31,382 nt of DNA from NCBI GenBank assembly GCA_015680685.1, contig MNCI01008409.1, positions 1,085-32,466 of the forward strand, given 5' to 3'. The stretch is from Gnetum montanum. Lineage: Eukaryota > Streptophyta > Gnetopsida > Gnetales > Gnetaceae. Of this stretch, positions 1 through 10,029 are shown piece after piece. The notes beneath the pieces are model-generated. The model worked only from the letters and a program-made list of their open reading frames with translations, was not told where the DNA came from and searched no databases. Position 1 is the stretch's first letter. Every line of letters begins with the position of its first letter. The translations under genes were made by a program, and so were the position numbers.

Positions 1-800
1 AGTCCGATTTTCCCGGTAACCCTACCCCTATAAATAGCCCAATTTTCTGCATTTTAAGAGGGACAGAAAAATTTCTAACAGAGCAGACCCAGAGCAATTA
101 CGCTACAAACCAGAGCCGGGGCCTTTCGTCCGCCTTGTGTCAAAGCCACAACTGCGTTTGGACCGGTGTACTTTGTAATCAATTCTCAATACAAAACAGT
201 TTACATTTTGCTCAGATTTATTCCAGTTTTCTTTGTTTTTCAGTTTACGTTTACAGGATCATTTACATTATCGTGCTTGTTTACGGTTTACATTTAGCGT
301 GCATTGTTTACGTATAACCCAACGTGTTGTAGCGGCAAACGTTGGGGAAGTCCTTGTTTGATCCGCGTGCGGACCATTCAAGGCACTCTGCCTTCGTCCG
401 TTCCAGCTTGCCCTCAAGCGGAGGCAGGGTCGACTGTGCTTGTCCGTAGATCTTTCGGTGCTCGTAACGTTCCAGCCTTGCACCGACGATTTCGGTCGGT
501 ACAATACTCATTACATGTAGTCTAGCTTAGATTTTACTTTCCACTATTAATTAGCTTAATTAATTTATCTCTTTATTGTCATTAGGAGGAGCATAGGACT
601 AGACAACATCAATCATATACCTTAACAACAATCATAGGGCTAAATAAAGCTACCACTAGTCCAAATGAGAAGATTGATAACTATAATTAAAGCATAACAA
701 TTTAGATGCATAACTAGTTCCATCCATGGAATTCGACCAGATCATGTGTGAATGCTTATGATTCATATGGTTGGACGTAGGGGTACCTCATTGCTCATCA
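1..800 (+). repeat. Ty3/gypsy LTR, + orientation, 5' end outside the window
   Basis: A TATAAATA box lies at 29-36 and the LTR ends at CTCATCA (794-800). From about 520 onward it matches the 3' parts of the LTRs at 11973-12832 and 20299-21097, including the shared stretch GGTACCTCATTGCTCATCA at the end. No tRNA-Asp primer site follows position 800; the sequence after it is instead the internal 3' region of a - strand element. This is therefore a 3' LTR or a solo LTR inserted into element 1. Its first 500 bases are richer in CpG than the rest and match the sibling LTRs poorly. The target duplication cannot be tested because the left end is missing. Confidence 0.8.
29..36 (+). promoter_or_regulatory. 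LTR TATA box (TATAAATA)
   Basis: The same octamer occurs in five LTRs of the window, at 12099-12106 on + and, read on -, at 5147-5154, 7348-7355 and 30465-30472. In each it sits just downstream of the GATATC or GATGTC-type U3 repeats where these are present. This is the expected position of the U3/R promoter. Confidence 0.6.
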
Positions 801-861
801 CCAAGGAAGGATTTTATTTATGACACTTATTATTTTATTCAATTTCTAAGAAGTTGCCTAC

Positions 862-982
862 CTTCAAGCATGGGTAACATGTCTTTTCATTGGGACCCCT
901 AGAAATTTATTTTGTGCTCTTTTATGTTTATCTATGTCAACCTTACCAGAGGACTACCTTGAGGCATGGGTAACATGTCTTT
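862..982. repeat. Imperfect direct repeat (25 bp, twice)
   Basis: The phrase CCTTCAAGCATGGGTAACAT at about 863 recurs as CCTTGAGGCATGGGTAACAT at about 957. A single related copy lies in the outer element near 8985. It is a small duplication in the noncoding 3' internal region of this gypsy family. Confidence 0.6.
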
Positions 983-1373
983 ATAGTGACGTGGTAAAGC
1001 AACACTTATTTTACTCTTAAGCAAATTTTTCATTAGATCTACAAGGATATGATACAACCTTAGCAACATGATTGAACTCACAATACTAATCCAAGAGAAT
1101 CCAAAAATCCCCTTGATGTCACATCCTTTACATTTCCTCTTAGTTCTTCACTTTTTAGTCTAGGCATAATGATCACGAGTTTATTATTAGTTGTATGATA
1201 AGAAGAATATCATTATGACCATAGTAAGAACCTCTTATTAATCGAATGGATGGATGGAGGATGTAGGCTCACTATTTAAATAATCAATCCCTTCTGACAT
1301 TAAAACATAGATAAATCTTCACTTATTATGCTACACCTTGCCTTTTCATAATGTGGTTTATTGATAATCAAAA

Positions 1374-1640
1374 TTATTTACAAGGGAAATGAAAACAAAG
1401 TATGAAAAAATAGTAAAAATTGGAAAAAGATGTAAGAAATGAAAAATGTCTAAGAATGAAAAATGTTAAAGAATTAAAAAATGTAAAAAAATATAAAAAA
1501 TTTAAGAAATGAAAAATATAAAAGAATGGAAAATTTGGATCAAGAAATAGGAGAAGTAGAAAGAATTGCAAAACAAAAATGGAAAAACACTTATTAATTT
1601 CTTGATCAATATAAGACATCTCCCCCACAATTGAACTCAT
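1374..1640 (-). other. T-rich (sense strand) linker of element 1
   Basis: On the element's sense strand this is a long pyrimidine-rich stretch beginning with GTTCAATTGTGGGGGAGAT. The inner element has the same arrangement: GTTGTGGGGGTTAC near 15371, followed by T-rich sequence to about 15500. The outer element has T-rich blocks in the corresponding region. An 88-residue open frame here is only low-complexity Phe/Leu from the T-richness and is not called as a gene. The linker lies between the gag-pro region and the conserved 3' noncoding segment. Confidence 0.55.
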
Positions 1641-2117
1641 GGGTGAACATTTGGAAAATGCTTCTTAGATCTCCTGGATCATACACTCTAGGTGGTTCAC
1701 TTATGATCTTTATTGATTTAACTTTTCTGTTATTATCCCATGTGATCATGATGGTGGTTGAGTTTTGGTCATGTAAGTTTTTTTTTTCTTTCCCTTTTGA
1801 TGTATGATTTTGTGTTAGTAGTCTCATTTTTGGGTTTTTAGTTGGAGTTATTTTCATAGAATGGGAATCAATTAGTGGATTAGATTGTTCCATGCATATT
1901 CTAAATGGCTAAAGATTCTTAGTTATTGGCCACAAGGTGTCTTTTAGTTTGGTGGTCCTTACTCCTTCTTTTTCATACATTTGCTTTCCACTTGCATTGT
2001 GAATTGTTGTACTAACTATGTTGACATTTTGAAAGGTTGATCCATGACTACACCCTTTATTATAAGTAGTGATGCATGGAACCCACTACATATGTATTGC
2101 TCCATGCTTGTTCTCAT

Positions 2118-2580
2118 AAGTCTCTCATGCTTAACTTTGCATCAATTATGCTAAGCCATGTCCTCTCCATGATCATTGGAAATTCATTATCCTCATTTTT
2201 TACATCAATCATAAGAAAGTCTTCTGGATAAGACCACCCATTGACAATGCTCACCACATCCTTAATCTATCCCAAAGAAATGGAAATAGATCAATCTACA
2301 AGCTCCAACTTGATATTACATTCTTTTAAGGATGGTAGGTTCCATACTTGATATGTTTCATAAGAGATCATCTTTTAAGGATGGTAGGTTCCATACTTGA
2401 TATGTTTCATAAGAGATCATCTTTTAAGGATGGTAGGTTCCATACTTGATATGTTTCATAAGAGATCAAATTTACCCTAGAACCTAAGTCTAATAGAGCT
2501 TTGCATGGTATATTTTCAACTACTCATAGGCAAATCAAAGTAATTCCTAGATCAATTCTCTTCTTAGGGAGTGGTCCTAC
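2118..2580 (-). pseudogene. Retroviral-type aspartic protease (retropepsin) relic of element 1
   Basis: The - strand reads a retropepsin in pieces. The active-site segment is CKALLDLGSRVNLIS; the Asp-Leu-Gly codons lie at 2482-2490. After the flap come DFLMIDVKNEDNEFP and LSIIDAKLSMRDL, as in plant Ty3/gypsy proteases. DLG in place of DTG is common in plant Athila/Tat-type enzymes. The frame is broken just past the active site, where a 49-bp segment is tandemly triplicated (2322-2468); two extra copies add 98 bp and shift the frame. The enzyme would have matured Gag in the virus-like particle. The protease is not followed by recognisable reverse transcriptase. Confidence 0.75.
2322..2468. repeat. 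Perfect 49-bp tandem repeat, three copies
   Basis: Copies lie at 2322-2370, 2371-2419 and 2420-2468, each starting TCTTTTAAGGATGG and ending AAGAGATCA. All three appear identical by eye. The unit spans part of the decayed protease frame, so the expansion happened inside former coding sequence. Confidence 0.95.
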
Positions 2581-3179
2581 CTTAATACAATCTATGACTA
2601 TTTTTTGTAAGCATGAAAATTTGCATGTTTTTGTTTAATAATGTTGAAAGCTTGTGGTTGGTAGGTGGACTTGATGTGGAATAAGTTCGTTTTGATGAAT
2701 TTTTTACTCTACCAATCTTTTTAGGACGTCCTAAAGAAAGGACATTTCTTTATTTGGCCCTTAGTGGTACTGGTAGGATTCTCCACTTGTATGCTCACTA
2801 TCTTTCCAGATCTCCTCTATTGCAAATATGAAAATAATTCCCCTTGCATAGTGAGTGGTGGCCTTGGTGGTAAAGAATTAGAAGGGAGATTTAATGGGCT
2901 AGCTACTAGCGAATGTGCATAAGGACTATGTTCCATCCTTAGAGTAGTAGGTCTATAGTATTCTAGTGGATAATAAGGAGAAGAAGTTTGAACTAATGTG
3001 TTTCCTAGAGATATTGGATGCTAGTTGCCTATATGGATATTGTTGCATTGGTGGTGGCATTGCCCACATCTCTGGTTACTGCCACTACTGCTGATATTGC
3101 TCCTGTGGTTGAGGGTAGGCTTCGCTTAGGTAACATGTTAGCTACAAAGTTTTCTTGATATTACCTTAAGGATAAGGTA

Positions 3180-4253
3180 GTCCCATGGGCATCTATTTTT
3201 TGACAAAGCTTAGATTGAGTGGATATATCCTATATTCTTGCAAGTGGGCCATAATAAGGCAACATTCCTTAGGATGTTGATGCTAGCACACATTACATCC
3301 TTCCTCTTCCTCTAAACTAGAGTCAGTATACCCTTAAATGGGAGCAACATTTCCTTTATGCTTATAACTTTCTCGTTCGTTAGATTTTTTCTTCTTTCTT
3401 TCCTTATTCCTGTTAAGTGCTTATGTAGTCTTTTCCTCCACAATCTTTAGGGTTGTAGAAAATTGCTCATTCACTGAATCCTAGACTTTCTCTATCTTAG
3501 CTACTATATCATTGATTGATTTTTGAATAGGTAGAGTTTTTTTGAATAGGTAGCTACTTCTTTGTAGTAGGAGGCAAATGATCGTGAGGATGCAAATGAG
3601 GCAACAGGAGAATGGTGTTGGCTTGTCCTCCTATGATGACTCTAATGTTCTTCCCTATGAGACCTAGAAGGAACCTTTGGCCTTGAGGTTTTCTTATGCC
3701 TTGAGTCTTTTTCCTACTACCTAAGTATCTCTACTAATTCAAAGTGTGATTTATTCTTAAGAGGTTCATCTAATCAAATGATAGGCTTATGGGACTAGAA
3801 CTCGTGATTGCAATGTTATTTAGAAATGAACACATCTCCATCAAGTTCCTCCAAGATAAAAGTAGAATTGACTATATTTTATTTGTCTTGTTCATGTCTT
3901 GCTTCCATAGCATGGTCTTTCCTTAACTACTCATCAGTAGGTTCATATGGTCAGGTCATGTATTTGGTTTCATGATACCCTCTAAGTGTTTCACTTAGCT
4001 TCATCCCCTTGAGAGCAGTTTGAAGCATAAGTACTAAACATTTTGGTAATAGAACAAAATTTTCTTGTAGATCTCTCCACCTGAGTTACTTGTCTTGATG
4101 AAAGATGAACATGAAATCAAGATAGTAAGGATCAAGATGAGCATATGAGATCCTTGTTTGGATCAGCATACTCCTGTCTTCTTCTTCATTGATTTTGTCA
4201 TTACTTCTTTGTAGTTCCTTGGTAGGTGATTTTTTGTTCTTGTTTGAAGTCAT
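3180..4253 (-). pseudogene. gag relic of element 1
   Basis: The frame starts at an ATG (4253-4251) with MTSNKNKKSPTKELQRSND and continues to YAHLDPYYLDFMFIFHQDK. The + strand element at 25967 begins with a similar protein (MTSSHIDKSPSNTKESNQ, then YAHPNLYNLDSTFILHQN), which supports the start. Further on is an Arg/Ser-rich block (KTSRPKVPSRSHREEH) that aligns with the inner element's gag. A zinc knuckle C-x2-C-x3-H-x4-C, with one stop inside, is at 3297-3259. Gag would have formed the particle and bound the RNA. Numerous stops and shifts make it dead. The central capsid part is not clearly readable. Confidence 0.65.
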
Positions 4254-4368
4254 ATTATGGTTTAAGACATTTATTTTTAGTGTGATTTTCTTAGAATTAT
4301 GAAGTTTTACTTTGTGTTTCAGGTAAAATGAACTTTGTAAAATCAATTATTAAGCATACATTGACTTG

Positions 4369-4386
4369 TCCCTAGCAATGGTGCCA
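4369..4386 (-). promoter_or_regulatory. tRNA-Asp primer-binding site of element 1
   Basis: On the - strand it reads TGGCACCATTGCTAGGGA, one base from the LTR end. The canonical plant tRNA-Asp site is TGGCGCCGTTGCCGGGGA; four of the differences can be explained as CpG-type or other transitions. This is the first-strand priming site and fixes the element's orientation. Confidence 0.8.
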
Positions 4387-4387
4387 A

Positions 4388-5280
4388 TGATGAGTGGTAA
4401 AGTAATCCAACACCCAACCATACAAGATACCAGTGTTCATGCATAGCCCAATCGTGATTCATAGATGAGGCAATGTATATATGCTAGTAATTGGTTAAAG
4501 TTTTAGATCATGATCTTCCCACATAGAGCTAGTATAATATATGCGTATGGTTTAGCTCTTAGTGAGGTGTATGATATATTGATGTTGGTGGGCCATATCT
4601 CCTAGATACAATGGTAAAGTGTTAAAATAAGTTTAAGTCTAAAGAAAATAGTAAACACTATTCTAGCCTATGGCAATGAGTATCCTATCCTAATCTTTTG
4701 TTCATACCTTGGGCTTCATGCAACTACCACAAGGATTATCAAGTGTACCACTATTGGGCATACTAAGCAACAACACTACTAGATTACCAAGCAGTCACAC
4801 TTAAGTGCTCAAGATTAGTCATACTCATTTCACTTAACATGAACATGTAAAAGTAAAGTGCTTGAGAAAAGTAAATCATTAAGCTAGAAAATAGTAAGAA
4901 AATTATTCTAAGTGTATACAATAAATCTAGGAGAATGCTATAATAGTGAGAAATAGCTCAGTTTTTATTTCTGGTCATACTTATGCCCAAGTACAAATTT
5001 CTCAAATAAAGATTCCATTCACTAGTTCACACTACACTATGAGAATTCACACTTCTAATTGCTAAGTCTAAGTTTACAGAAACAAACTAAAAGAGTTTTT
5101 CTAAGGGTGGACTGAATTTGTTGTTCAACTATGTGCCTAAGTGTCATATTTATAGGTAGGCATGTGTTCAACAATATTAGATATCTGATGTTGCATCATG
5201 CACTTCGATATTGGGATCCAATATCGTGGCTCTAATATCAAATGCTCAATATCCTAGCCACTATAAAATGTGATTTATCA
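4388..5280 (-). repeat. 5' LTR of element 1
   Basis: About 893 bp. On + it begins TGATGAGTGGTAAAGTAATC and ends TGATTTATCA, a decayed form of the family end TGACTCATCA. The TATA box (TATTTATA on +) is at 5147-5154, and the U3 motifs GATATCTG, CGATATTGGG and CAATATCG follow at 5178-5265. The adjacent PBS shows that it is the 5' LTR. It is more decayed than the sibling LTRs. Confidence 0.8.
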
Positions 5281-6629
5281 GTGATGCATCAAACCCAAGG
5301 TTTTTCTACTTGCATCCAAACATCCCATGCTAGTTTAGTAATATGAAGGAGATTTGGGATTTGAAGTCATAAAGGCCACATCCATAGGCCTAAATTGAAC
5401 CCACATCTTTGTTCTAGGCCACCAAGTAGAATCTATGGTGTTTCTTTATGCTAAACCATAGAAAATTCTAAATAAATTTATTAACCTAAGAGATAAGATA
5501 AGAAAATGAAGATATAACCATGGCAATGTAAATAGGAATGCTTAACAGAATCACTTTGGCAAGGGTGACCTTTCTAACAATAAAGAGGAACATTCTTCTC
5601 TAAGAAGTAAGACACTTTTGTAGTTTATCAAGAATATTCTATCCACATACAGTAGACTTCCTACCTTGAAGAAGAGGTTTTCCAAGATAAGTGGTTGGTA
5701 AGGTCCTCATGGAACATCCAAGAATGCAAGAAATATGGGAAAAATGGTTTCATGTGCATCCAAGCTATTAAAGCTTAGTATTATAGTAGTTGACTCTTAG
5801 TCTAGTTCTTTGAGCAAACCATTGCAAAGCTTACTTGATTTTCTAGGTGTTAGGAACAAAAGCTAGAAAAAATATCATTGTATTATTAGCCTGTCTTAAT
5901 GACTTCAAGCCCTAGAGAAAAGAGGAGAAACCCCTTGCTTATCGAATGACCTCCACAAATTGTTGGCTATGAGAGAAAATAAGTATGGGGAGAGGGGATC
6001 CCCTTACCTAAGGCTATAGGTAGGAGTGAACTATTTGGAGAGATGCCTTTTATAGAAACATAGTACCTCACCATGTGTAGGATAAAATGGCATATAATGA
6101 ATGAGCTGATGGAACCATTATTAGCTTGACAAAGTAAAAATAAAGGTTTTCAAGTCAAATTTATCATAATCCTTGGATAAGTTTAATTCAAGAAAAAAAT
6201 CATTTTTATTAACATGGGCTGAATTGAAAACTTCATAAGCTAAAATCACAATATCATAGATGGTTTCCTTAGGAATGAAACTCACTTGATCATCTTGCAT
6301 GATATTTGGGAGGAGAGGCTTAAGATGGAGACCACAAATCTTGGACATAAGCTTGTAGATGAAGTTACACATACAAATGCACAATAATTACCTTATGATA
6401 AGATCAAATCTCAAATCTCATTTGGAAGGCAACCGAAGCTGGGTATTATTCAAAGCCTAAGATAAAATTTTATGGGTAAAAATAGAGATGAGGATGGCCT
6501 TCAAATCCTAGTTGATGATATTTCAAAACTCCTTTAAGGAACTTAAAATTCTATCTATGCAAGTTAGGTGATTTATCATTGGGATAGTCCACCACAACCA
6601 GCTAAATCAAAGAACAAGATTTTGTTGTG
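5281..6629 (-). pseudogene. LINE (non-LTR) reverse transcriptase fragment
   Basis: The - strand carries broken frames of a plant LINE ORF2. The best piece (6384-6121) reads NFIYKLMSKICGLHLKPLLP, then QDDQVSFIPKETIYDIVILAYEVFNSA and LELNLSKDYDKFD, the usual fingers/palm A-motif region of LINE reverse transcriptases (normally LDLSKAYDKVDW). Further downstream, toward 5300, pieces resembling the thumb region are seen: PYQPLILENLFFKVGSLLY, and a WWPRTKMWVQFRPMDVAF stretch. No endonuclease domain or poly(A) tail was seen. The fragment is squeezed between two LTRs and is dead. The catalytic FADD segment was not found. Confidence 0.7.
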
Positions 6630-7557
6630 TGATGAGTGATGAGGTACCCCTACACCAAACCATATGAATCATAATCATTCACACATGATTCAGTTGAATT
6701 CCATGGATGAGAATATTTGTGGCATCTAGATCACTATGCCTTGATCACAATTCATTATCTTTCCACTTGGACTAGTGGTAGCTTTGTCACGTATGATTTA
6801 GTCCAAAGTGAAGCATATGATTTTTATTATTTTATATTTTATTTTTCTATGATTAATAATAGGTTGAAACTTAATTTATAATCAATTCAACTAATCTAAT
6901 TTATAATTAATAATCAACTACCCTAACATAAGTATCTAATCCCACTTTCTATGTACATCTTGAACATGTATAACATTGCTGAGTTACCAAATGTTAAGCA
7001 TTGCAAGGATTACCAAGAGTCATACGCATGCTTGAAGTGGTCATACTTATGTGATTAATTAATATGCATGAAAATGTAGATACTAACTAAGTATATGAAA
7101 AATAAATTGCATGGAAAATAAATCTAATCTAAGTCAAAGTGCTACAATGAATAAGAATCAATCTCAATCTTATTGTCATTCATGAAATGTGTCTAGGTAC
7201 ACTACCACTCGAATAAGACTCCGTACAACTAACTTAGATCCACTTTGCAAGAACTCATTGACTATTCTCAAAGATTATGAATTAAAACTGCAAGATTTTG
7301 ACTACTTTACTGAAAAACCTATAACCAAACCATGCGCCTAAGCCCTATATTTATAGGTAGGCTTACATTCCCCAATATTGGATATCTGATAATGTAGCAT
7401 GTGATCCAATAACAAATATGCAATATTGTGTACCCGATATCAGGGCTAAGATAGTAAGCCTGAGATATTAGAGCCAAGATATCAAAGCCAAGATATCGAA
7501 TCTAACCAAAAATTGAATTTTTTTTGTTAGATATCCTAGCCAACTAATGACTCATCA
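6630..7557 (-). repeat. 3' LTR of the outer element
   Basis: 928 bp from TGATGAGTGATGAGGTACCC to CTCATCA (7551-7557). The TATA box (TATTTATA on +) is at 7348-7355. GATATC-type motifs fill 7381-7535. Just outside it on the right, ACATCCATGACTGAATG is a decayed form of the polypurine tract complement seen at 30575, which marks it as the 3' LTR of a - strand element. Confidence 0.88.
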
Positions 7558-8532
7558 TACATCCATGACTGAATGAAAACTTTTCCTCGAGTTAAAAAAA
7601 ATGAGGAACAAGTTCCTTAGAAAATATTAGGAATGTATGGGATTACTGCCTAATATGAAAACTATTAACTGAGTTTGAGTTTTGCATTGTAAAATTTTAT
7701 TTGAGTGAATGCATACAAAATGAGAGAGTGACAAAAAGACTAGATATACATTGAATATTACAAAATTTTTACAAAAATCCATTAAAGATTATTCTTCTTG
7801 TTCTCGCTAGTGGTGGAAAACTTTTACCCTTGACTATTATGTCGATGCTTCTCTAGTTATGCAAAACATTCTTGAAGGATGGACTAAAATTTCTTCTCAT
7901 TGCCCCATGGATATAGCAAACATGCAAAGTTTGAGTTGCTATCTTGTATGTGCTACGATTTGTCCATGCACATATCCTTTATTGTCCCCCACCCCCTGGC
8001 TTCATTCTCATGCCTATCAAAAGACCTTCTTTCTTAGGCATTTCTTTTAGCATCACCTGTAGACCAAAGGATCAACATTAGTTTTTGTAAATTTTCCCTA
8101 CTAATTAACCTTTTTTAGATCCCTTAGTTTTCATTTAAGCACAAGGTAATTACAACCTTCTATACCCAAGACTATGAGGTAACTAAAATCATCAAGTTGT
8201 TTACATTATTTTGATCAAATACTATTAGTTACCATGATGTTTAAAAATAGGATGTGAGAAAAATTTAAAAGTAGACATTTCTAGCCCCCATGACTAATAA
8301 GCATAACTCTGAAAGAACACAAGTTTTCAAAAAATTAAAACAAAAGGTCTAGTTCAAAATATGACCAAGAAATATTGAACTTGAAGGATATTTTAACAGA
8401 GTAGTAAAAAGTAAAAAAGTAATTGAAAGGGATGAGAAGTAGTGCCAAGATTATACGTAAATTTAGAGAAACTATCATTGATGTTTTGAAAGATGTGAAG
8501 CTCAGTTCAAATCCATGATCAACAAAATTTAT
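7558..8532 (-). other. 3' internal region of the outer element
   Basis: No gene could be supported. The - strand contains a second PPT-like phrase (AGTCATGGGGGCTAG; + 8283-8297), which also occurs in the youngest element at 31166-31178. Next comes a short frame after an AG (MPKKEGLLIGMRMK) that stops early. The inner element has a 2.7-kb frame at the equivalent place, so this slot differs among relatives. CCCCCACCCCC at about 7986 is a G-run on the sense strand. Confidence 0.45.
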
Positions 8533-8583
8533 GCAAGTGGATCCTCCCCAAAGAAGACTCTTGCAATGATGCCCTTGCATAAC
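8533..8583 (-). other. Conserved noncoding segment with the CTTTGGGGAGGA core
   Basis: On the sense strand it reads GGGCATCAT, then CTTTGGGGAGGATCCACTTG. The same block is found at 16363-16415 (+) in the inner element and at 31353-31382 (-) in the youngest one. Three independent copies preserve the core although their surroundings have diverged. Confidence 0.7.
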
Positions 8584-10020
8584 CACTTTTATAGATGTCC
8601 ATGGGCATTCTAGAAGTTAAATGTAGATCATGCCTTTGTTACAAACAACACACAACTGCCATGGTTGAGATGTTACACTATACTACACAAAACCAAAAGG
8701 CTCATAATCGCATGCATTAGTGAGGTGAATAATGGAATGAGAAGAGATTGTAAAGATTGGAATGTAAAATACTGATCATGTCCACAATAGGTTCTTGTGA
8801 CAAGTATGATTAAAATGATAAACATACCTATCCATCCAAGTTCAAACTAAGTCTATACTATGCACAGTTATCTTGCATTTGTGTTCCATCCTACCAACCA
8901 CCATGAGTCCACAATCACCTCAAAGAACAATCATCACTCCAAAAAGTGAAGAAGGAAGGAAGGGCCTTAGTTAGAGGGGTTCCTTCAAGCATTGGTAACA
9001 TGTCTTTCCAACCCCATAACTAGTGCTTATAGTCCATTATTGTGTCTAAGGGATGTGCTTTGAATTTCCATTATTTTTTATTATTCTTTTTATTTTTCCC
9101 CTTTTCTTCCTTTTTTTTTTGTATTTTTTGTGCTTTTTTTTATGGGAATCACACCATGAAAAGATAGAGCTTCCTTTTTATTGGTCAATAGAGGAATGAT
9201 GATATGTTCAAAGAGGAGTCATAAATCACATGAAGGAAGTTAAGAAGAGAACCCAACAAGTTCCCTTGAGGTCACACCCTTTTCTATTCCCACATGGTCC
9301 TTCCCTCTTTCTTCAAGGTACAATGATCATTGATTAATTTTAGTTTCATAAAAGAAGAATCAATTTTTTTTTTACAAAAAAGACCTTTTTTTTAGAGAAC
9401 TGGAGGGATGGATGACATGGTCTCACTACTTTACACAATTACTTATCCAATCATCTTGATAGCATAACACAAAACCCAACACATATCGTTGACTTCTGCA
9501 TCATGACTTGGCAATATTATTAACAAAAACATAAAATACATTCATAAAACATAAATAGAATGACTCAAGAAAGGAGAAAAATATAACGAAAAGAAAAATA
9601 TTAAAAAATGAAAAACATATGAAGAATTAGAAAATTTTAAAACTAATAAGCAAATCCGTTACTTCCATGCCTCTTTGAAATAGTTTTATATTTTCATTTT
9701 CAAGCCACTGGGTGTCTTTTGATTTAGTTGCTACTGTATAGATTGGCTTTTGCTCACACACTTGCTCCTAAACTTCATGGTGGATTGGTATAGGGGTTGC
9801 ATTAATATTTCAAACTTCTGGCCCACAACTACATCCTTTATCATTGTTGGTAATGCATGGATTCTTCTATCTCTCCACAATGATAGGTTTATCATTTATG
9901 TCTTGTGTTGGAGTGGTAATGGCTATTTGCTTTTGCATATGATTAGTAGATAGTGGTTTTGAAAAAGGAGGCATTGCACCAAATTAGCATTGTGTTAGTT
10001 TAGATGTTGTGGTCGGTCCA
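8584..10020 (-). other. Linker of the outer element, no gene seen
   Basis: This stretch aligns loosely with 801-1640 of element 1 and 15400-16350 of the inner element. Shared landmarks are AAGCATTGGTAACATGTCTT near 8988, the CCTTGAGGTCACACCCTTT phrase near 9263, and GGAGGGATGGATGACATGGT near 9402. T-rich and A-rich runs around 9060-9140 and 9360-9395 correspond to the family linker. Open frames here lack any family signal. Confidence 0.5.
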
Positions 10021-10029
10021 TGAGTGTTT

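Larger units (their letters stand above)
801..5280 (-). mobile_element. Element 1: non-autonomous Ty3/gypsy (Athila/Tat-like), 3' end missing
   Basis: A - strand LTR retrotransposon. On the - strand it reads 5' LTR (5280-4388), tRNA-Asp primer site (4386-4369), gag relic (about 4253-3180), aspartic protease relic (2580-2118), a T-rich linker (1640-1374), and a 3' region that aligns with the inner element around 15500-15800. It stops abruptly at 801, where the + strand LTR ends. No reverse transcriptase, RNase H or integrase motif could be read between the protease and the linker, so the element seems to carry gag-pro only. Many stops and frameshifts show that it is old and inactive. Confidence 0.75.

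Noticed and set aside
268-525. Overlapping frames on both strands near the left edge
   Set aside because: They lie inside an LTR downstream of its TATA box and show no family resemblance.
1374-1893. 88- and 95-residue - strand frames as genes
   Set aside because: Low-complexity sequence in the T-rich linker of element 1, with no matching protein in its relatives.
2322-2468. CRISPR-like array
   Set aside because: Units are directly adjacent with no spacers, and the genome is plant-like.
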